A stretch of 64,000 bases of DNA from an uncultured Bifidobacterium sp. Lineage in GTDB: Bacteria; Actinomycetota; Actinomycetes; Actinomycetales; Bifidobacteriaceae. Location: NCBI RefSeq assembly GCF_945269915.1, contig NZ_CALYOY010000004.1:1-64000 (forward strand), given 5' to 3'. Below are positions 8,945-18,500 of this stretch, in pieces. The notes beneath the pieces are model-generated. The model was not told where the DNA came from, did no database searches, and saw only the letters and a program-made list of their open reading frames with translations. The position numbers were made by a program, and so were the translations under genes. Each line of letters begins with the position of its first letter. The first letter of the stretch is position 1.

Positions 8945-10174
8945 ATGAACCTGAAGAACGCCAAGACCATTGATTCCGACAGCTATTTCTCCGACCGCGC
9001 CATGCTCGTCCTCGAGGATGGGGAAGTGTATACGGGGATGGCCTTCGGCGCGGCGGGCACCACCATAGGTGAGATTGTGTTTGCGACCGGGATGACCGGG
9101 TATCAGGAAACCCTGACAGATCCCAGTTATGACCGGCAGATCGTCGTACAGACCTTCCCGCACATCGGCAATACCGGTGTCAACGACCAGGACGGGGAGT
9201 CCGCCAGGATCTGGGTGGCCGGATATGTGGTCCGGGAACCAAGTCCCAATGTCAGCAGCTGGCGGGCCCGGGGCAGTCTCCAGGATCAGCTGGTCGATCA
9301 GGGCATCGTCGGGATCAGTCACATAGACACCCGCCGGCTCGTACGGCACCTGCGTTCGGCAGGTGTCATGCGGGCCGGTATTTTTTCCGGCCCCTCCGCG
9401 GCACTCGATGGGGAAGGCAGACCCAGGATCATGCAGGATTTCCTGGACCAGGTCCGCTCGGCACCTCGTATGAGTGGTTCCCACCTGACCGGAGAGGTCA
9501 GTACGGACGGGTCCTATACGGTCGAACCGGCCGGGGACTTCCTTGGTAAGGAACCCCTTTGCACCGTGGCGGCCCTTGACCTGGGCATCAAGTCCATGAC
9601 CCCGCACCGGCTGGCCGAGCGTGGATGCCGGGTCCATGTGCTCCCGGTGGATACCACCATCGAGAAGATCCATGCCCTGAACCCGGATGGGGTCTTCTTC
9701 TCCAACGGTCCGGGCGACCCCTCGACCGCCGACGACGAGGTGGCCCTACTCAGGCAGGTCCTGGCCGCCGGACTGCCCTTCTTCGGCATCTGCCTGGGCA
9801 ATCAGCTCCTGGGCCGGGCCCTGGGATTCGATACCTACAAGCTCAAGTTCGGTCACCGGGGCATCAACCAGCCGGTCATGGACCTGAACACAGGCAAGGT
9901 CGAAATCACGGCCCACAATCACGGGTTCGCCGTGGATGCCCCCAAGGGGAAGCCGGTGCAGGCGCCCTATGCGGGTGGTCGATACGGTCGCGTCCGCGTC
10001 TCGCATGTCGATCTGAACGATGAGGTGGTGGAGGGGCTGGAATGCCTGGACATCCCCGCCTTCTCGGTCCAGTACCATCCGGAGGCCGCAGCCGGTCCGC
10101 ACGATGCCTCCTACCTGTTCGATCGGTTCATCGATTTGATGAGGAACGCCAAGGGAGGGAAGGCACATGCCTAA
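8945..10174 (+). CDS. carA: Carbamoyl phosphate synthase small (glutaminase) subunit
   Basis: A 409-residue subunit that hydrolyses glutamine and passes ammonia to CarB, for arginine and pyrimidine synthesis. The N-terminal CPSase domain ([15 protein letters not shown]) is followed by a class I glutamine amidotransferase domain. That domain has SNGPGDPS, the nucleophile Cys283 in FFGICLGNQ, and the His/Glu pair in [16 protein letters not shown] is just upstream of the ATG at 8945; the frame is open further up, but that stretch is the leader. Its stop codon overlaps the start of carB by eight bases, so the two are translationally coupled. Confidence 0.97.
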   Translation: MNLKNAKTIDSDSYFSDRAMLVLEDGEVYTGMAFGAAGTTIGEIVFATGMTGYQETLTDPSYDRQIVVQTFPHIGNTGVNDQDGESARIWVAGYVVREPSPNVSSWRARGSLQDQLVDQGIVGISHIDTRRLVRHLRSAGVMRAGIFSGPSAALDGEGRPRIMQDFLDQVRSAPRMSGSHLTGEVSTDGSYTVEPAGDFLGKEPLCTVAALDLGIKSMTPHRLAERGCRVHVLPVDTTIEKIHALNPDGVFFSNGPGDPSTADDEVALLRQVLAAGLPFFGICLGNQLLGRALGFDTYKLKFGHRGINQPVMDLNTGKVEITAHNHGFAVDAPKGKPVQAPYAGGRYGRVRVSHVDLNDEVVEGLECLDIPAFSVQYHPEAAAGPHDASYLFDRFIDLMRNAKGGKAHA

Positions 10175-13100
10175 ACGGCAGGACATCCATTCGGTCATGG
10201 TCATCGGCTCGGGACCCATCGTCATCGGGCAGGCGGCCGAGTTCGATTACTCCGGGACCCAGGCCTGCAGGGTCCTCAGGGAGGAGGGGATCAGGGTGAT
10301 CCTGGTAAACTCCAATCCGGCCACGATCATGACGGACCCCGAGATGGCCGATGCCACCTACATCGAGCCCATCTCCGTCCCCTTCCTGGAACGCATCATC
10401 GCCAAGGAGCGCCCCGATGCCCTCCTCCCCACCCTGGGCGGACAGACGGCTTTGAATGCGGCCGTGGCCCTGGGCAAGGCCGGTGTGCTGGACAAGTACC
10501 AGGTGGAGTTGATCGGTGCCTCCCTGGAGGCCATCGACCGTGGCGAGGACCGGGAACTCTTCAAGAAGGTCGTGGCCCAGGCGGGCGCCGAATCGGCCCG
10601 TTCCCGCGTGGCCCACTCCCTGGATGAGGCCGATGCCGTGGCCCGGGAGCTGGGTTACCCCCTGGTGGTGCGTCCCTCCTTCACCATGGGCGGCCTGGGG
10701 TCGGGCATCGCCCACGACCAGGAGGAGCTCCACCGGATAGCCGGGGCCGGCATCCACTATTCACCCACCAACGAGGTCCTCCTGGAGGAGGGGATCGAGG
10801 GCTGGAAGGAGTATGAGCTGGAGCTCATGCGCGACCGCAGGGACAACGTGGTCGTGGTCTGCCCGATCGAGAATGTGGATCCGGTCGGGGTCCACACGGG
10901 CGACTCCATCACCGTGGCCCCGGTCTTCACCCTGACCGACCGGGAGTACCAGCAGATGCGTGACATCGGCATCGCCATCATCCGTGGGGTCGGTGTGGAT
11001 ACGGGCGGTTGCAACATCCAGTTCGCCATAAACCCGGACAATGGGAGGATCATCGTCATCGAGATGAACCCCCGTGTTTCGAGGTCCTCCGCCCTGGCCT
11101 CCAAGGCCACCGGGTTCCCCATCGCCAAGATCGCCACCGAGCTGGCCCTGGGCTACACTCTGGACGAGATCGAGAACGACATCACCAGGTCCACCCCTGC
11201 CTCCTTCGAGCCCACCATCGACTATGTGGTGACCAAGATTCCCCGGTTCGCCTTCGAGAAGTTCCCCGGGGCGGACACCACCCTGACCACCTCCATGAAG
11301 TCGGTGGGGGAGGCCATGGCCCTGGCGGGCAACTTCCAGGAGTCCCTGGGCAAGGCCATGCGGTCCATTGACAAACGGCACATGACCTTCGACTGGGATG
11401 GGCCCCGGCCCGACCAGGCCGAGGTGGACCACCTCCTGGAGCTCATGCACACCCCCACCGAGCACCGTTACCTCCAGATCCAGCGGGCCCTCTGGGGTGG
11501 TGCCAGCCTTGAGCGGATTTTCGAGGCCACCAGGATCGACCGCTGGTTCCTGGAGCAGCTCAGCCTGATCAATCAGCTGGCCATGGAGGTGAGAGAGAGC
11601 GAGGTACTGGATGACGATCTCCTGCGCCGTGCCAAGAAGGCCGGACTGAGCGACCTGCAGATCGCCCACCTGCGCGGCATGGGCGACCAGGGTGAGGCCG
11701 TCGTGCGGGAGCTGCGCTGGGCCTTCGGCATCCGCCCGGTCTACAAGACCGTTGACACCTGCGCGGCCGAGTTCGACGCGGCCACGCCCTACTACTATTC
11801 CTGCTATGCCGACGAGTCGGAGCTGAGGCCCAGGGAGCGCGAGGCGGTCATCATCCTGGGCTCCGGCCCCAACAGGATCGGGCAGGGGGTCGAGTTCGAC
11901 TACACCTGCGTCCATGCGGTCCAGGAGCTGGGTAAGGACTATGACACCATCATGGTCAACTGCAACCCGGAGACCGTCTCCACCGACTATGACATGTCGG
12001 ACAGGCTGTATTTCGAGCCTTTGACCTTCGAGGACGTCCTGGAGATCTACCAGGCCGAGAAGAGGATGGGACCGGTCAAGGGCGTCATCGTCCAGCTGGG
12101 CGGTCAGACCCCGCTCTCCTTGGCTGCCAGGCTCAAGGAAGCCGGGGTCCCCATCCTGGGCACCAGTCCGGAGTCGATCGACCTGGCGGAGAACCGGGAG
12201 CTCTTCGGGGAGGTCCTGAAGAAGGAGGGGCTGAACGCCCCCCGGTACGGTACGGCCCTCTCCCTGGAGGAGGCCCAGGAGGCAGCCCGCGGCATCGGTT
12301 ACCCGGTCCTGGTCAGGCCCTCCTACGTCCTGGGTGGCCGCGGCATGGAGATCGTCTACGACGATGCCCAGCTGGAGAAGTACGTCGACCGTGCCCTGAA
12401 CGAGGCCAAGGCCGACACGGTCGTCTCCGGGCGCCTGCCGTCGCCCCTCCTGATCGACAAGTTCCTCCAGGATGCCATCGAGATCGACGTCGATGCCCTC
12501 TACGACGGCAAGGACCTCTACATCGGCGGCATCATGGAGCATGTCGAGGAGGCCGGGGTCCATTCCGGTGATGCGGCCTGCACCCTGCCCCCATCCACCC
12601 TGTCGGATAATCAGATCGAGCGTCTGCGCAAGGCCACCCGGGCCATCGCCGAGGGGTGCGGGGTCCGCGGCCTGATCAACGTCCAATATGCCTTCATGGC
12701 CAACACCCTCTATGTGATTGAGGCCAACCCCCGTGCCTCCCGGACCGTTCCCTTCGCCTCCAAGGCCACAGGCACGGCCCTGGCCAAGGCCGCTGCCAGG
12801 ATCATGGTGGGGGAGACCATCGCCCAGCAGCGGGCCAACGGTCTCCTTCTTCCCGTCCAGGACGGGGGAATCGTCAGGGTTGGACAGCCCGTGGCCGTCA
12901 AGGAATCGGTCCTGCCTTTCAAACGGTTCAGAACCCCGGTTGGCCGGACCGTCGATATCCTCCTGGGGCCGGAGATGCGCTCCACGGGCGAGGTCATGGG
13001 CTTCGACAAGGACTTCCCGCACGCCTTCGCCAAGAGTCAGCTGGCCGCCTACGAGGGTGGGCTGCCCACTTCGGGCGTGGTCTTCCTCTCGGTCAATGAC

Positions 13101-13547
13101 ACGGACAAGCGTCAGCTCCCCATGTTGGCCCTACGCCTTCAGGAGCAGGGCTTCAGGATCTGCGCCACCGAAGGTACGGCTTCCGTCCTGCGCCGGTACG
13201 GCATCGATGTGGCGGTGGTCGACAAGATAACCGGTGGAGTCTCCGATCAGGTGGCCGGACGGGATGTCGAAGACGGCATCAGGCGGATGGATCGGAATCC
13301 CGTCCAGCTGATCGAGGAGGGGAGAATCGATATGATCCTCAATACCCCCAGCTCCCGGGACTCCCGCTCCGATGGATACCTGATCCGTGTGGCTGCCATC
13401 GCGGCGGACATACCCCAGTTCACGACCATCACCGAGTTCTCGGCCGCCCTGATGGCCATTGACGCGGTCAAGACCGACGACTACGAGGTGCTGAGCATCC
13501 AGGAGCATGCCCAACGGCTGCTGGAGCTTGAAGGGCAAAACCGGTAG
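10167..13547 (+). CDS. carB: Carbamoyl phosphate synthase large subunit
   Basis: A 1126-residue enzyme with the usual duplicated architecture. An N-terminal ATP-grasp half phosphorylates bicarbonate, starting with [22 protein letters not shown] second ATP-grasp half phosphorylates carbamate ([17 protein letters not shown]). A C-terminal MGS-like allosteric domain ends with [19 protein letters not shown]. Length is normal or slightly long. ATG at 10167 overlaps the end of carA. No pyr or arg genes are adjacent, so this is a stand-alone carAB operon. A long imperfect hairpin follows. Confidence 0.98.
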   Translation: MPKRQDIHSVMVIGSGPIVIGQAAEFDYSGTQACRVLREEGIRVILVNSNPATIMTDPEMADATYIEPISVPFLERIIAKERPDALLPTLGGQTALNAAVALGKAGVLDKYQVELIGASLEAIDRGEDRELFKKVVAQAGAESARSRVAHSLDEADAVARELGYPLVVRPSFTMGGLGSGIAHDQEELHRIAGAGIHYSPTNEVLLEEGIEGWKEYELELMRDRRDNVVVVCPIENVDPVGVHTGDSITVAPVFTLTDREYQQMRDIGIAIIRGVGVDTGGCNIQFAINPDNGRIIVIEMNPRVSRSSALASKATGFPIAKIATELALGYTLDEIENDITRSTPASFEPTIDYVVTKIPRFAFEKFPGADTTLTTSMKSVGEAMALAGNFQESLGKAMRSIDKRHMTFDWDGPRPDQAEVDHLLELMHTPTEHRYLQIQRALWGGASLERIFEATRIDRWFLEQLSLINQLAMEVRESEVLDDDLLRRAKKAGLSDLQIAHLRGMGDQGEAVVRELRWAFGIRPVYKTVDTCAAEFDAATPYYYSCYADESELRPREREAVIILGSGPNRIGQGVEFDYTCVHAVQELGKDYDTIMVNCNPETVSTDYDMSDRLYFEPLTFEDVLEIYQAEKRMGPVKGVIVQLGGQTPLSLAARLKEAGVPILGTSPESIDLAENRELFGEVLKKEGLNAPRYGTALSLEEAQEAARGIGYPVLVRPSYVLGGRGMEIVYDDAQLEKYVDRALNEAKADTVVSGRLPSPLLIDKFLQDAIEIDVDALYDGKDLYIGGIMEHVEEAGVHSGDAACTLPPSTLSDNQIERLRKATRAIAEGCGVRGLINVQYAFMANTLYVIEANPRASRTVPFASKATGTALAKAAARIMVGETIAQQRANGLLLPVQDGGIVRVGQPVAVKESVLPFKRFRTPVGRTVDILLGPEMRSTGEVMGFDKDFPHAFAKSQLAAYEGGLPTSGVVFLSVNDTDKRQLPMLALRLQEQGFRICATEGTASVLRRYGIDVAVVDKITGGVSDQVAGRDVEDGIRRMDRNPVQLIEEGRIDMILNTPSSRDSRSDGYLIRVAAIAADIPQFTTITEFSAALMAIDAVKTDDYEVLSIQEHAQRLLELEGQNR

Positions 13548-13637
13548 ACCGGATCGGGCCCTTCCGCAGGGGCCTGGACCGGCAACTGGTCCCTGCTCAA
13601 GTTCCAGGAAGTGAACAAGAGGTTGTGTGGACCGGGA

Positions 13638-13683
13638 GGGCCGGGAAGGAGGAACGGGCATAGCCCGGCTCCGTTCCCGGCCC
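13638..13683. terminator. Long GC-rich inverted repeat between carB and gmk
   Basis: GGGCCGGGAA (13638-13647) and TTCCCGGCCC (13674-13683) are exact complements. Further internal pairing (CGGGC with GCCCG) extends the stem inward. There is no T tract, but its placement about 90 bases after carB fits a terminator or transcript-end structure. Confidence 0.5.
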
Positions 13684-13738
13684 CCGCTATTCTGGCTGTG
13701 TAGGTGCCCGTTCGGGCCGAATGCGGAAAGGATGATCC

Positions 13739-14380
13739 ATGTCAGCCAGTAGTGATGCCGTCACGGAGTCGGGAGAAGCGATTCGACACCAGGGGGAGGG
13801 GCGTAGGAGACTGATCGTCATGACCGGTCCCACGGCCGTCGGCAAGGGGACGGTGGAGGCCGCCCTGCGCAAGGCGCATCCCCAGATCTGGGTTTCCGTA
13901 TCGGCCACGACGCGTGCTCCCCGCCCCGGCGAAAGCAACGGCATCACCTACTGGTTCATGGACGAGGAGGAGTTCGCCCGGAAGGATGCGGCTGGGGAGT
14001 TCCTCGAAAGTGCCCTGGTGCACGGAATGTCGCACTATGCCACCCCGCTCAAGCCGGTATTGGAGCATATGGAGGCCGGGGTGCCCACCATTCTTGAAAT
14101 CGACCTCCAGGGGGCGCAGCGGGTTCGTCAGAGAGCCGGTGAACTGGGGTTGGATGTGGTGTACGTCTTCCTGGCTCCCCCCACCTTCGATGATTTGATC
14201 ACCCGGCTGAACAAGCGGGGAACCGAGAACGAGGAGCAGCGCAGGAAGCGTCTGGAGACAGCCAAGGTGGAACTGGCCTCGGAGAGCCAGTTCGACGTGG
14301 TCATCGTCAATGACTCGGTTGAAAAGGCCGCGGATGCGCTTTGGCAGGTGATTCGCCGGGAGTATGACCTACCGGCCTGA
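13739..14380 (+). CDS. gmk: Guanylate kinase
   Basis: A 213-residue enzyme converting GMP and ATP to GDP and ADP. The P-loop GPTAVGKGT is at residues 30-38. The GMP-binding region has TTRAPRPGESNGITYWFMD, and the lid contains the RRKRLETA-type sequence. About 22 extra polar residues precede the core. GAAAGGA lies about seven bases before the ATG. It is convergent with ilvD, from which it is separated by a strong hairpin. Confidence 0.96.
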   Translation: MSASSDAVTESGEAIRHQGEGRRRLIVMTGPTAVGKGTVEAALRKAHPQIWVSVSATTRAPRPGESNGITYWFMDEEEFARKDAAGEFLESALVHGMSHYATPLKPVLEHMEAGVPTILEIDLQGAQRVRQRAGELGLDVVYVFLAPPTFDDLITRLNKRGTENEEQRRKRLETAKVELASESQFDVVIVNDSVEKAADALWQVIRREYDLPA

Positions 14381-14534
14381 GGGGAATCGATTCGTCGCCG
14401 AACTTCGGAGAACTGGTCTCCGCGAGACTTGAGTTCCGAAAACCAGACTTCCGGAACACGAATCTCGGGAAGCCGTGCAGGTCTATGGCCATTCAGGAAG
14501 AAGGATGCGAACGGGTTTCTGAAGAGGAATAGGA

Positions 14535-14573
14535 AGTGCCGCCTGGGTCTGGTCGAAGACCGAAGGCGGCACT
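14535..14573. terminator. Bidirectional terminator between gmk and ilvD
   Basis: AGTGCCGCCT (14535-14544) pairs perfectly with AGGCGGCACT (14564-14573), with an inner GGTCT/AGACC stem. It lies between two convergent genes, 27 bases beyond the ilvD stop codon. Confidence 0.75.
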
Positions 14574-14600
14574 CGTGGTATTGAGCCAGACCGGAAGGAA

Positions 14601-16460
14601 TCAGTTCAGGCCGGAGAGCTTGTTGATCAGGTCGGGATCCCTGGTGGCGCCCTTGTCGGCTGAGCGGGCGAAGGCGGCGTATGCCTTGAGGGCCAGGGAG
14701 ACCTTGCGATCGCGGTGGGCCACGTATCCGTCGCCGGCCTCCAGCTCGTCGCGACGCCGGGCCAGTTCCTCGTCGCTCAGTTCCACATCCACCCTCCGGT
14801 TGGGAATGTCGATGCGGATCATGTCGCCGGTGCGGATGAAGGCGATGGGCCCCTTGTTGGCCGCTTCAGGGGCGATGTGTCCGATGGAGAGACCGGAGGA
14901 ACCGCCGGAATAGCGGCCGTCGGTCAGGAGGGCCACATCCTTGCCGATCCCCTTGCCCTTGACGAATGAGGTCGGGTAGAGCATCTCCTGCATGCCGGGG
15001 CCGCCCTTGGGACCCTCGTACCTGATGACCAGTGCCTGCCCTTTCTTCAGGGTCCCGTTCAGAATGACCTCGACGGCCTGCTCCTGGGACTCGACCACCA
15101 GGGCCGGCCCGCGGAAGTTCCAGATCTCCTTGGGAACCCCGGCCGTCTTGACCACGCACCCGTCGGGTGCGAGGTTGCCGCGGAGGATGGCCAGGCCGCC
15201 CTCGGTCACGGCCGGATGGTCCAGGTCGTGGATGGCCCCGTTGACCCTGTCCGTGTCCAGATCGTCCCATTCGCTGGACTGGTTGAAGGGTTCGGGGGAG
15301 GTGATGTGGCCGGGGGCCGCATGATAGAGCTCCTTGGCCTCATCCAGGCAGGTTGGGCGCATGATGTCCCAGTCGTTGAGCTTCGATTCCAGGTCGGGAT
15401 AGTCGATGGAGTGAGTGTCCTTGTGGAGGACCCCGCCACGATCCAGTTCACCCAGGATGCCGCAGATGCCGCCGGCACGGTGGACGTCGGAGATTTCCCA
15501 GTCGCCGGAGGGGGAGGCCTTGCAGATGCAGGGAACCGTGTGGGAGATGTGCTCGATGTCGTCCAGGGTGAAGTCCACGTCGGCGGACTGGGCCGCAGCC
15601 AGGATGTGGAGGACCGTGTTGGTGGAACCACCCATGGCCACATCCATGGTCATGGCGTTTTCGAAGGCGTCCTTGGTGGCTATGGACCGGGGAAGGACCG
15701 ACTCGTCGTCGTCCTGGTAGTAACGGTTGGCGATCTCGACCACCATCCTGCCCGCCTTTTCGAAGAGCATCCGGCGAGAGGTATGGGAGGCCAGGGTGGT
15801 GCCGTTGCCGGGGAGGGCCAGGCCCATGGCCTCGGTCAGGCAGTTCATGGAGTTGGCCGTGAACATCCCGGCACAGGAGCCGCAGGTGGGGCAGACGGTC
15901 TTCTCCAGGGCCAGGAGTCCGGCATCGTCGACGGAATCATCGGCAGAGGCGTACATGACGTCGATCAGGTCGGTGTTCTCCTCGACGGTTCCGTCAGGCA
16001 TGACCGTACGACCTGACTCCATGGGGCCGCCCGAGACGAAGACGGTGGGGATGTTCAGCCTCAGGGCGGCCATGAGCATGCCCGGGGTGATCTTGTCGCA
16101 GTTGGAGATGCAGATCAGGGCATCGGCGCAGTGGGCGTTGACCGAGTACTCGACCGCGTCCGCGATGATGTCGCGGGAGGGCAGTGAGTAGAGCATGCCG
16201 GTGTGGCCCATGGCGATGCCGTCATCGACGGCGATGGTGTTGAACTCGCGCGGGATGCCGCCGGCCTCCTGGACGGCCTGGGAGACCAGACGGCCCACCT
16301 TGTTCAGATGGACGTGACCAGGTACGAACTCGGAGAATGAATTGGCGATGGCCACAATGGGTTTGCCGAAATCCTCACCCTTGACGCCTGCGGCACGATA
16401 GAGAGCACGGGCGCCCGCGAACTCACGTTCCTTCATTAGTTTGGCTGATCTCATCTGCAT
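14601..16460 (-). CDS. ilvD: Dihydroxy-acid dehydratase
   Basis: A 619-residue Fe-S dehydratase for isoleucine and valine synthesis, which forms the 2-oxo acids from 2,3-dihydroxy precursors. Cluster cysteines are in [11 protein letters not shown] and [15 protein letters not shown]; the C-terminal half has [15 protein letters not shown]. The start at 16460 (MQMRSAKLM) matches the family N-terminus; the open frame beyond it is non-conserved. No Shine-Dalgarno is present: the bases before the ATG are A/T-rich (TTGAAT, then AAAAAT), so translation may be leaderless. Other ilv genes are not adjacent. It diverges from rpoZ. Confidence 0.95.
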   Translation of the reverse strand: MQMRSAKLMKEREFAGARALYRAAGVKGEDFGKPIVAIANSFSEFVPGHVHLNKVGRLVSQAVQEAGGIPREFNTIAVDDGIAMGHTGMLYSLPSRDIIADAVEYSVNAHCADALICISNCDKITPGMLMAALRLNIPTVFVSGGPMESGRTVMPDGTVEENTDLIDVMYASADDSVDDAGLLALEKTVCPTCGSCAGMFTANSMNCLTEAMGLALPGNGTTLASHTSRRMLFEKAGRMVVEIANRYYQDDDESVLPRSIATKDAFENAMTMDVAMGGSTNTVLHILAAAQSADVDFTLDDIEHISHTVPCICKASPSGDWEISDVHRAGGICGILGELDRGGVLHKDTHSIDYPDLESKLNDWDIMRPTCLDEAKELYHAAPGHITSPEPFNQSSEWDDLDTDRVNGAIHDLDHPAVTEGGLAILRGNLAPDGCVVKTAGVPKEIWNFRGPALVVESQEQAVEVILNGTLKKGQALVIRYEGPKGGPGMQEMLYPTSFVKGKGIGKDVALLTDGRYSGGSSGLSIGHIAPEAANKGPIAFIRTGDMIRIDIPNRRVDVELSDEELARRRDELEAGDGYVAHRDRKVSLALKAYAAFARSADKGATRDPDLINKLSGLN

Positions 16461-16588
16461 ATTTTTATTCAAGTGACCGGGCCGGGCCCATGACGGGGCA
16501 TGGTCGCATTGTGGAATACCGCATTCTTCGTCCCGGTGAGAACAGACGTTCCTAAAATCCATCCTGGGCGGTAGACTCGAGTCTGATT

Positions 16589-16600
16589 GAACGATTGTTC
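16589..16600. promoter_or_regulatory. LexA-like palindrome GAAC-N4-GTTC upstream of rpoZ
   Basis: GAAC GATT GTTC, flanked by T and A, matches the core of Gram-positive/actinobacterial LexA boxes. It lies between divergent ilvD and rpoZ, 27 bases before the rpoZ start. One such core is expected by chance in a window of this size, so function is doubtful. Confidence 0.25.
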
Positions 16601-16626
16601 ATCCACGTGAATTGGAGCATGAACCT

Positions 16627-16911
16627 ATGGCATTTGGCACTGAGCCCCACCCGCAGGGATTTGCGGATCCTCCCATCGACGATCTGATGCAGCACGCCGA
16701 TTCGAAGTATGCCCTGTCCATCTTTGCGGCCAAACGTGCTCGCCAGATCAATTCCTACTTCACCCAGCTCAACGAGGGCCTCCTGCAGAACGTCGGCCCC
16801 CTGGTCGAGTACCAGAACCAGGAGAAGCCCCTCTCCATCGCCTTCCGTGAGATCAACGAAGGCCTTCTGGAGGAGACCCTGGGCGAGGACGACCTGAGCG
16901 AAGGCAACTAA
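16627..16911 (+). CDS. rpoZ: DNA-directed RNA polymerase omega subunit
   Basis: A 94-residue omega subunit that helps assemble and stabilise RNA polymerase via the beta' subunit. The family core [28 protein letters not shown] is followed by an acidic C-terminus. ATG at 16627 has GGAG nine bases upstream; a start at 16612 would add five residues and has no ribosome site. In many actinobacteria gmk, rpoZ and metK form one row; here ilvD is inserted on the opposite strand between gmk and rpoZ. Confidence 0.93.
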   Translation: MAFGTEPHPQGFADPPIDDLMQHADSKYALSIFAAKRARQINSYFTQLNEGLLQNVGPLVEYQNQEKPLSIAFREINEGLLEETLGEDDLSEGN

Positions 16912-17010
16912 TCCGTCTCGTATACGTCCGTATACACCAAGCAATGTCTGGGGAATCGACGCCTCCCACGGCTGAACCAGTCGGTCATGTAGAAACAAGA
17001 GGTGGTTGTA

Positions 17011-18231
17011 ATGGCAGAACGACGGCTGATTTCGGCTGAGTCCGTGACGGAGGGGCATCCCGACAAGGTCTGTGACCAGATCTCGGATGCCATCCTCGAC
17101 GATCTGATCGCCCAGGATCCGCACTCCCATGTGGCTGTGGAGACCTCGGCCGCCACCGGTCTCTTCCTGGTCTTTGGTGAGGTCTCCTCCCAGGGGTACA
17201 CGGACATCCAGAGCCAGGTCCGTTCCGTCCTGCGCCGGATCGGGTACACATCTTCCGACATAGGTCTGGATGCCGATTCGTGCGGGGTCACGGTCTCCTT
17301 GAGCGAGCAGAGTCAGGAGATCAACCAGGGCGTGGATCGCCTGACCGAGACCCGGGAGAGCGCCGCCACCCGCGAGGAGCGGTACGAATCCCAGGGGGCC
17401 GGCGACCAGGGCGTCATGTTCGGGTACGCCTGCGACGAGACCGACACCCTGATGCCTCTGCCCATCCACCTGGCCCATAAGCTGGCCTACCGCCTGGCCC
17501 GGGTCCGTAAGGAGGGTATCGTCCCCCACCTGCGTCCTGACGGGAAGACCCAGGTCACCATCGAATATGACGAGGATGACCGGCCTGTCCGTGTGGATAC
17601 GGTTCTGATCTCGACCCAGCACGATCCCGAGGCCGACCATGATTGGCTTCAGGAGCAGCTGGTGGAGCATGTCATCACCCCCGTCCTCGATGAGGTCTGC
17701 GGGGATTCGATCGAACATCAGGGCTACCGTGTCCTGGTCAACCCGACGGGTTCCTTCATCCTGGGCGGCCCTGCAGCCGATGCCGGCCTGACCGGACGCA
17801 AGATCATCGTCGACACCTATGGTGGGGCTGCCCATCACGGTGGTGGCGCCTTCTCCGGCAAGGATCCCAGCAAGGTGGACCGTTCCGCGGCCTACGCAGC
17901 CCGCTGGGTGGCCAAGAACATCGTCGCCGCCGGTCTGGCGCACCGGGTTGAGGTGCAGGTGGCCTACGCCATCGGTGTGGCCGATCCGGTCAGCGTCAAC
18001 GTGGAGACCTACGGGACCGAGGAGGGTGTGACCCGCGACCAGATCCAGGAGGCCGTCCGCAAGGTCTTCGATCTGAGGCCCGCCGCCATCATCGACGAGC
18101 TGGACCTCCTGCGCCCCATCTACTCCAAGACCGCTGCTTACGGACACTTCGGCCGCAACGATCCCGACTTCACCTGGGAGGGCGTCGACAAGGTGGGCGA
18201 GCTCAAGGCCGCCGTCGGCATGGCCAAGTAA
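17011..18231 (+). CDS. metK: S-adenosylmethionine synthetase
   Basis: A 406-residue enzyme making SAM from methionine and ATP. Signature motifs are present: [16 protein letters not shown] near the N-terminus, [12 protein letters not shown] in the middle, and the glycine-rich [18 protein letters not shown] loop. ATG at 17011 has AAGAGGTGG six bases upstream, preferred over the in-frame GTG at 17002. The 99-base gap after rpoZ contains an imperfect GTATAC repeat but no recognisable SAM riboswitch. Confidence 0.97.
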   Translation: MAERRLISAESVTEGHPDKVCDQISDAILDDLIAQDPHSHVAVETSAATGLFLVFGEVSSQGYTDIQSQVRSVLRRIGYTSSDIGLDADSCGVTVSLSEQSQEINQGVDRLTETRESAATREERYESQGAGDQGVMFGYACDETDTLMPLPIHLAHKLAYRLARVRKEGIVPHLRPDGKTQVTIEYDEDDRPVRVDTVLISTQHDPEADHDWLQEQLVEHVITPVLDEVCGDSIEHQGYRVLVNPTGSFILGGPAADAGLTGRKIIVDTYGGAAHHGGGAFSGKDPSKVDRSAAYAARWVAKNIVAAGLAHRVEVQVAYAIGVADPVSVNVETYGTEEGVTRDQIQEAVRKVFDLRPAAIIDELDLLRPIYSKTAAYGHFGRNDPDFTWEGVDKVGELKAAVGMAK

Positions 18232-18500
18232 GGCAAAGGGGCCGCGCGGATAGGGCGGGCCATAGAGGTTTTCATGGGCCACGGCACACTCCTGGAAGGA
18301 TTCGGGGGTGGTCGTGGTCCCTTCATGTCGGTACGGATGGGTGCGGTGGACCGGTCGGGGGTGGTTGTTCTGTTCGAGCAGGGTCAGTGCGGGAGCGACC
18401 GTGTCCAAGCTCTTGCGGATATGCTGGAGGAGATCTGCGCGCCGAATCATGAACCCGACATGGCAAGGGGTGCCCATCATCACGTCAGGAGGTTGAGCCG
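18232..18500. other. Intergenic gap between metK and priA, no convincing gene
   Basis: These 269 bases contain a 76-codon frame (18274-18504) that overlaps the priA start. It has no ribosome site or recognisable similarity, and I do not call it. AGGAGG near the end is the priA ribosome site. Confidence 0.4.

Noticed and set aside
10761-13022. 753-codon minus-strand frame opposite carB
   Set aside because: Antisense shadow produced by codon bias of carB; no ribosome site or family.
16912-17010. Possible SAM riboswitch before metK
   Set aside because: Only 99 bases and none of the SAM-I, SAM-II or SAM-IV core motifs are visible.
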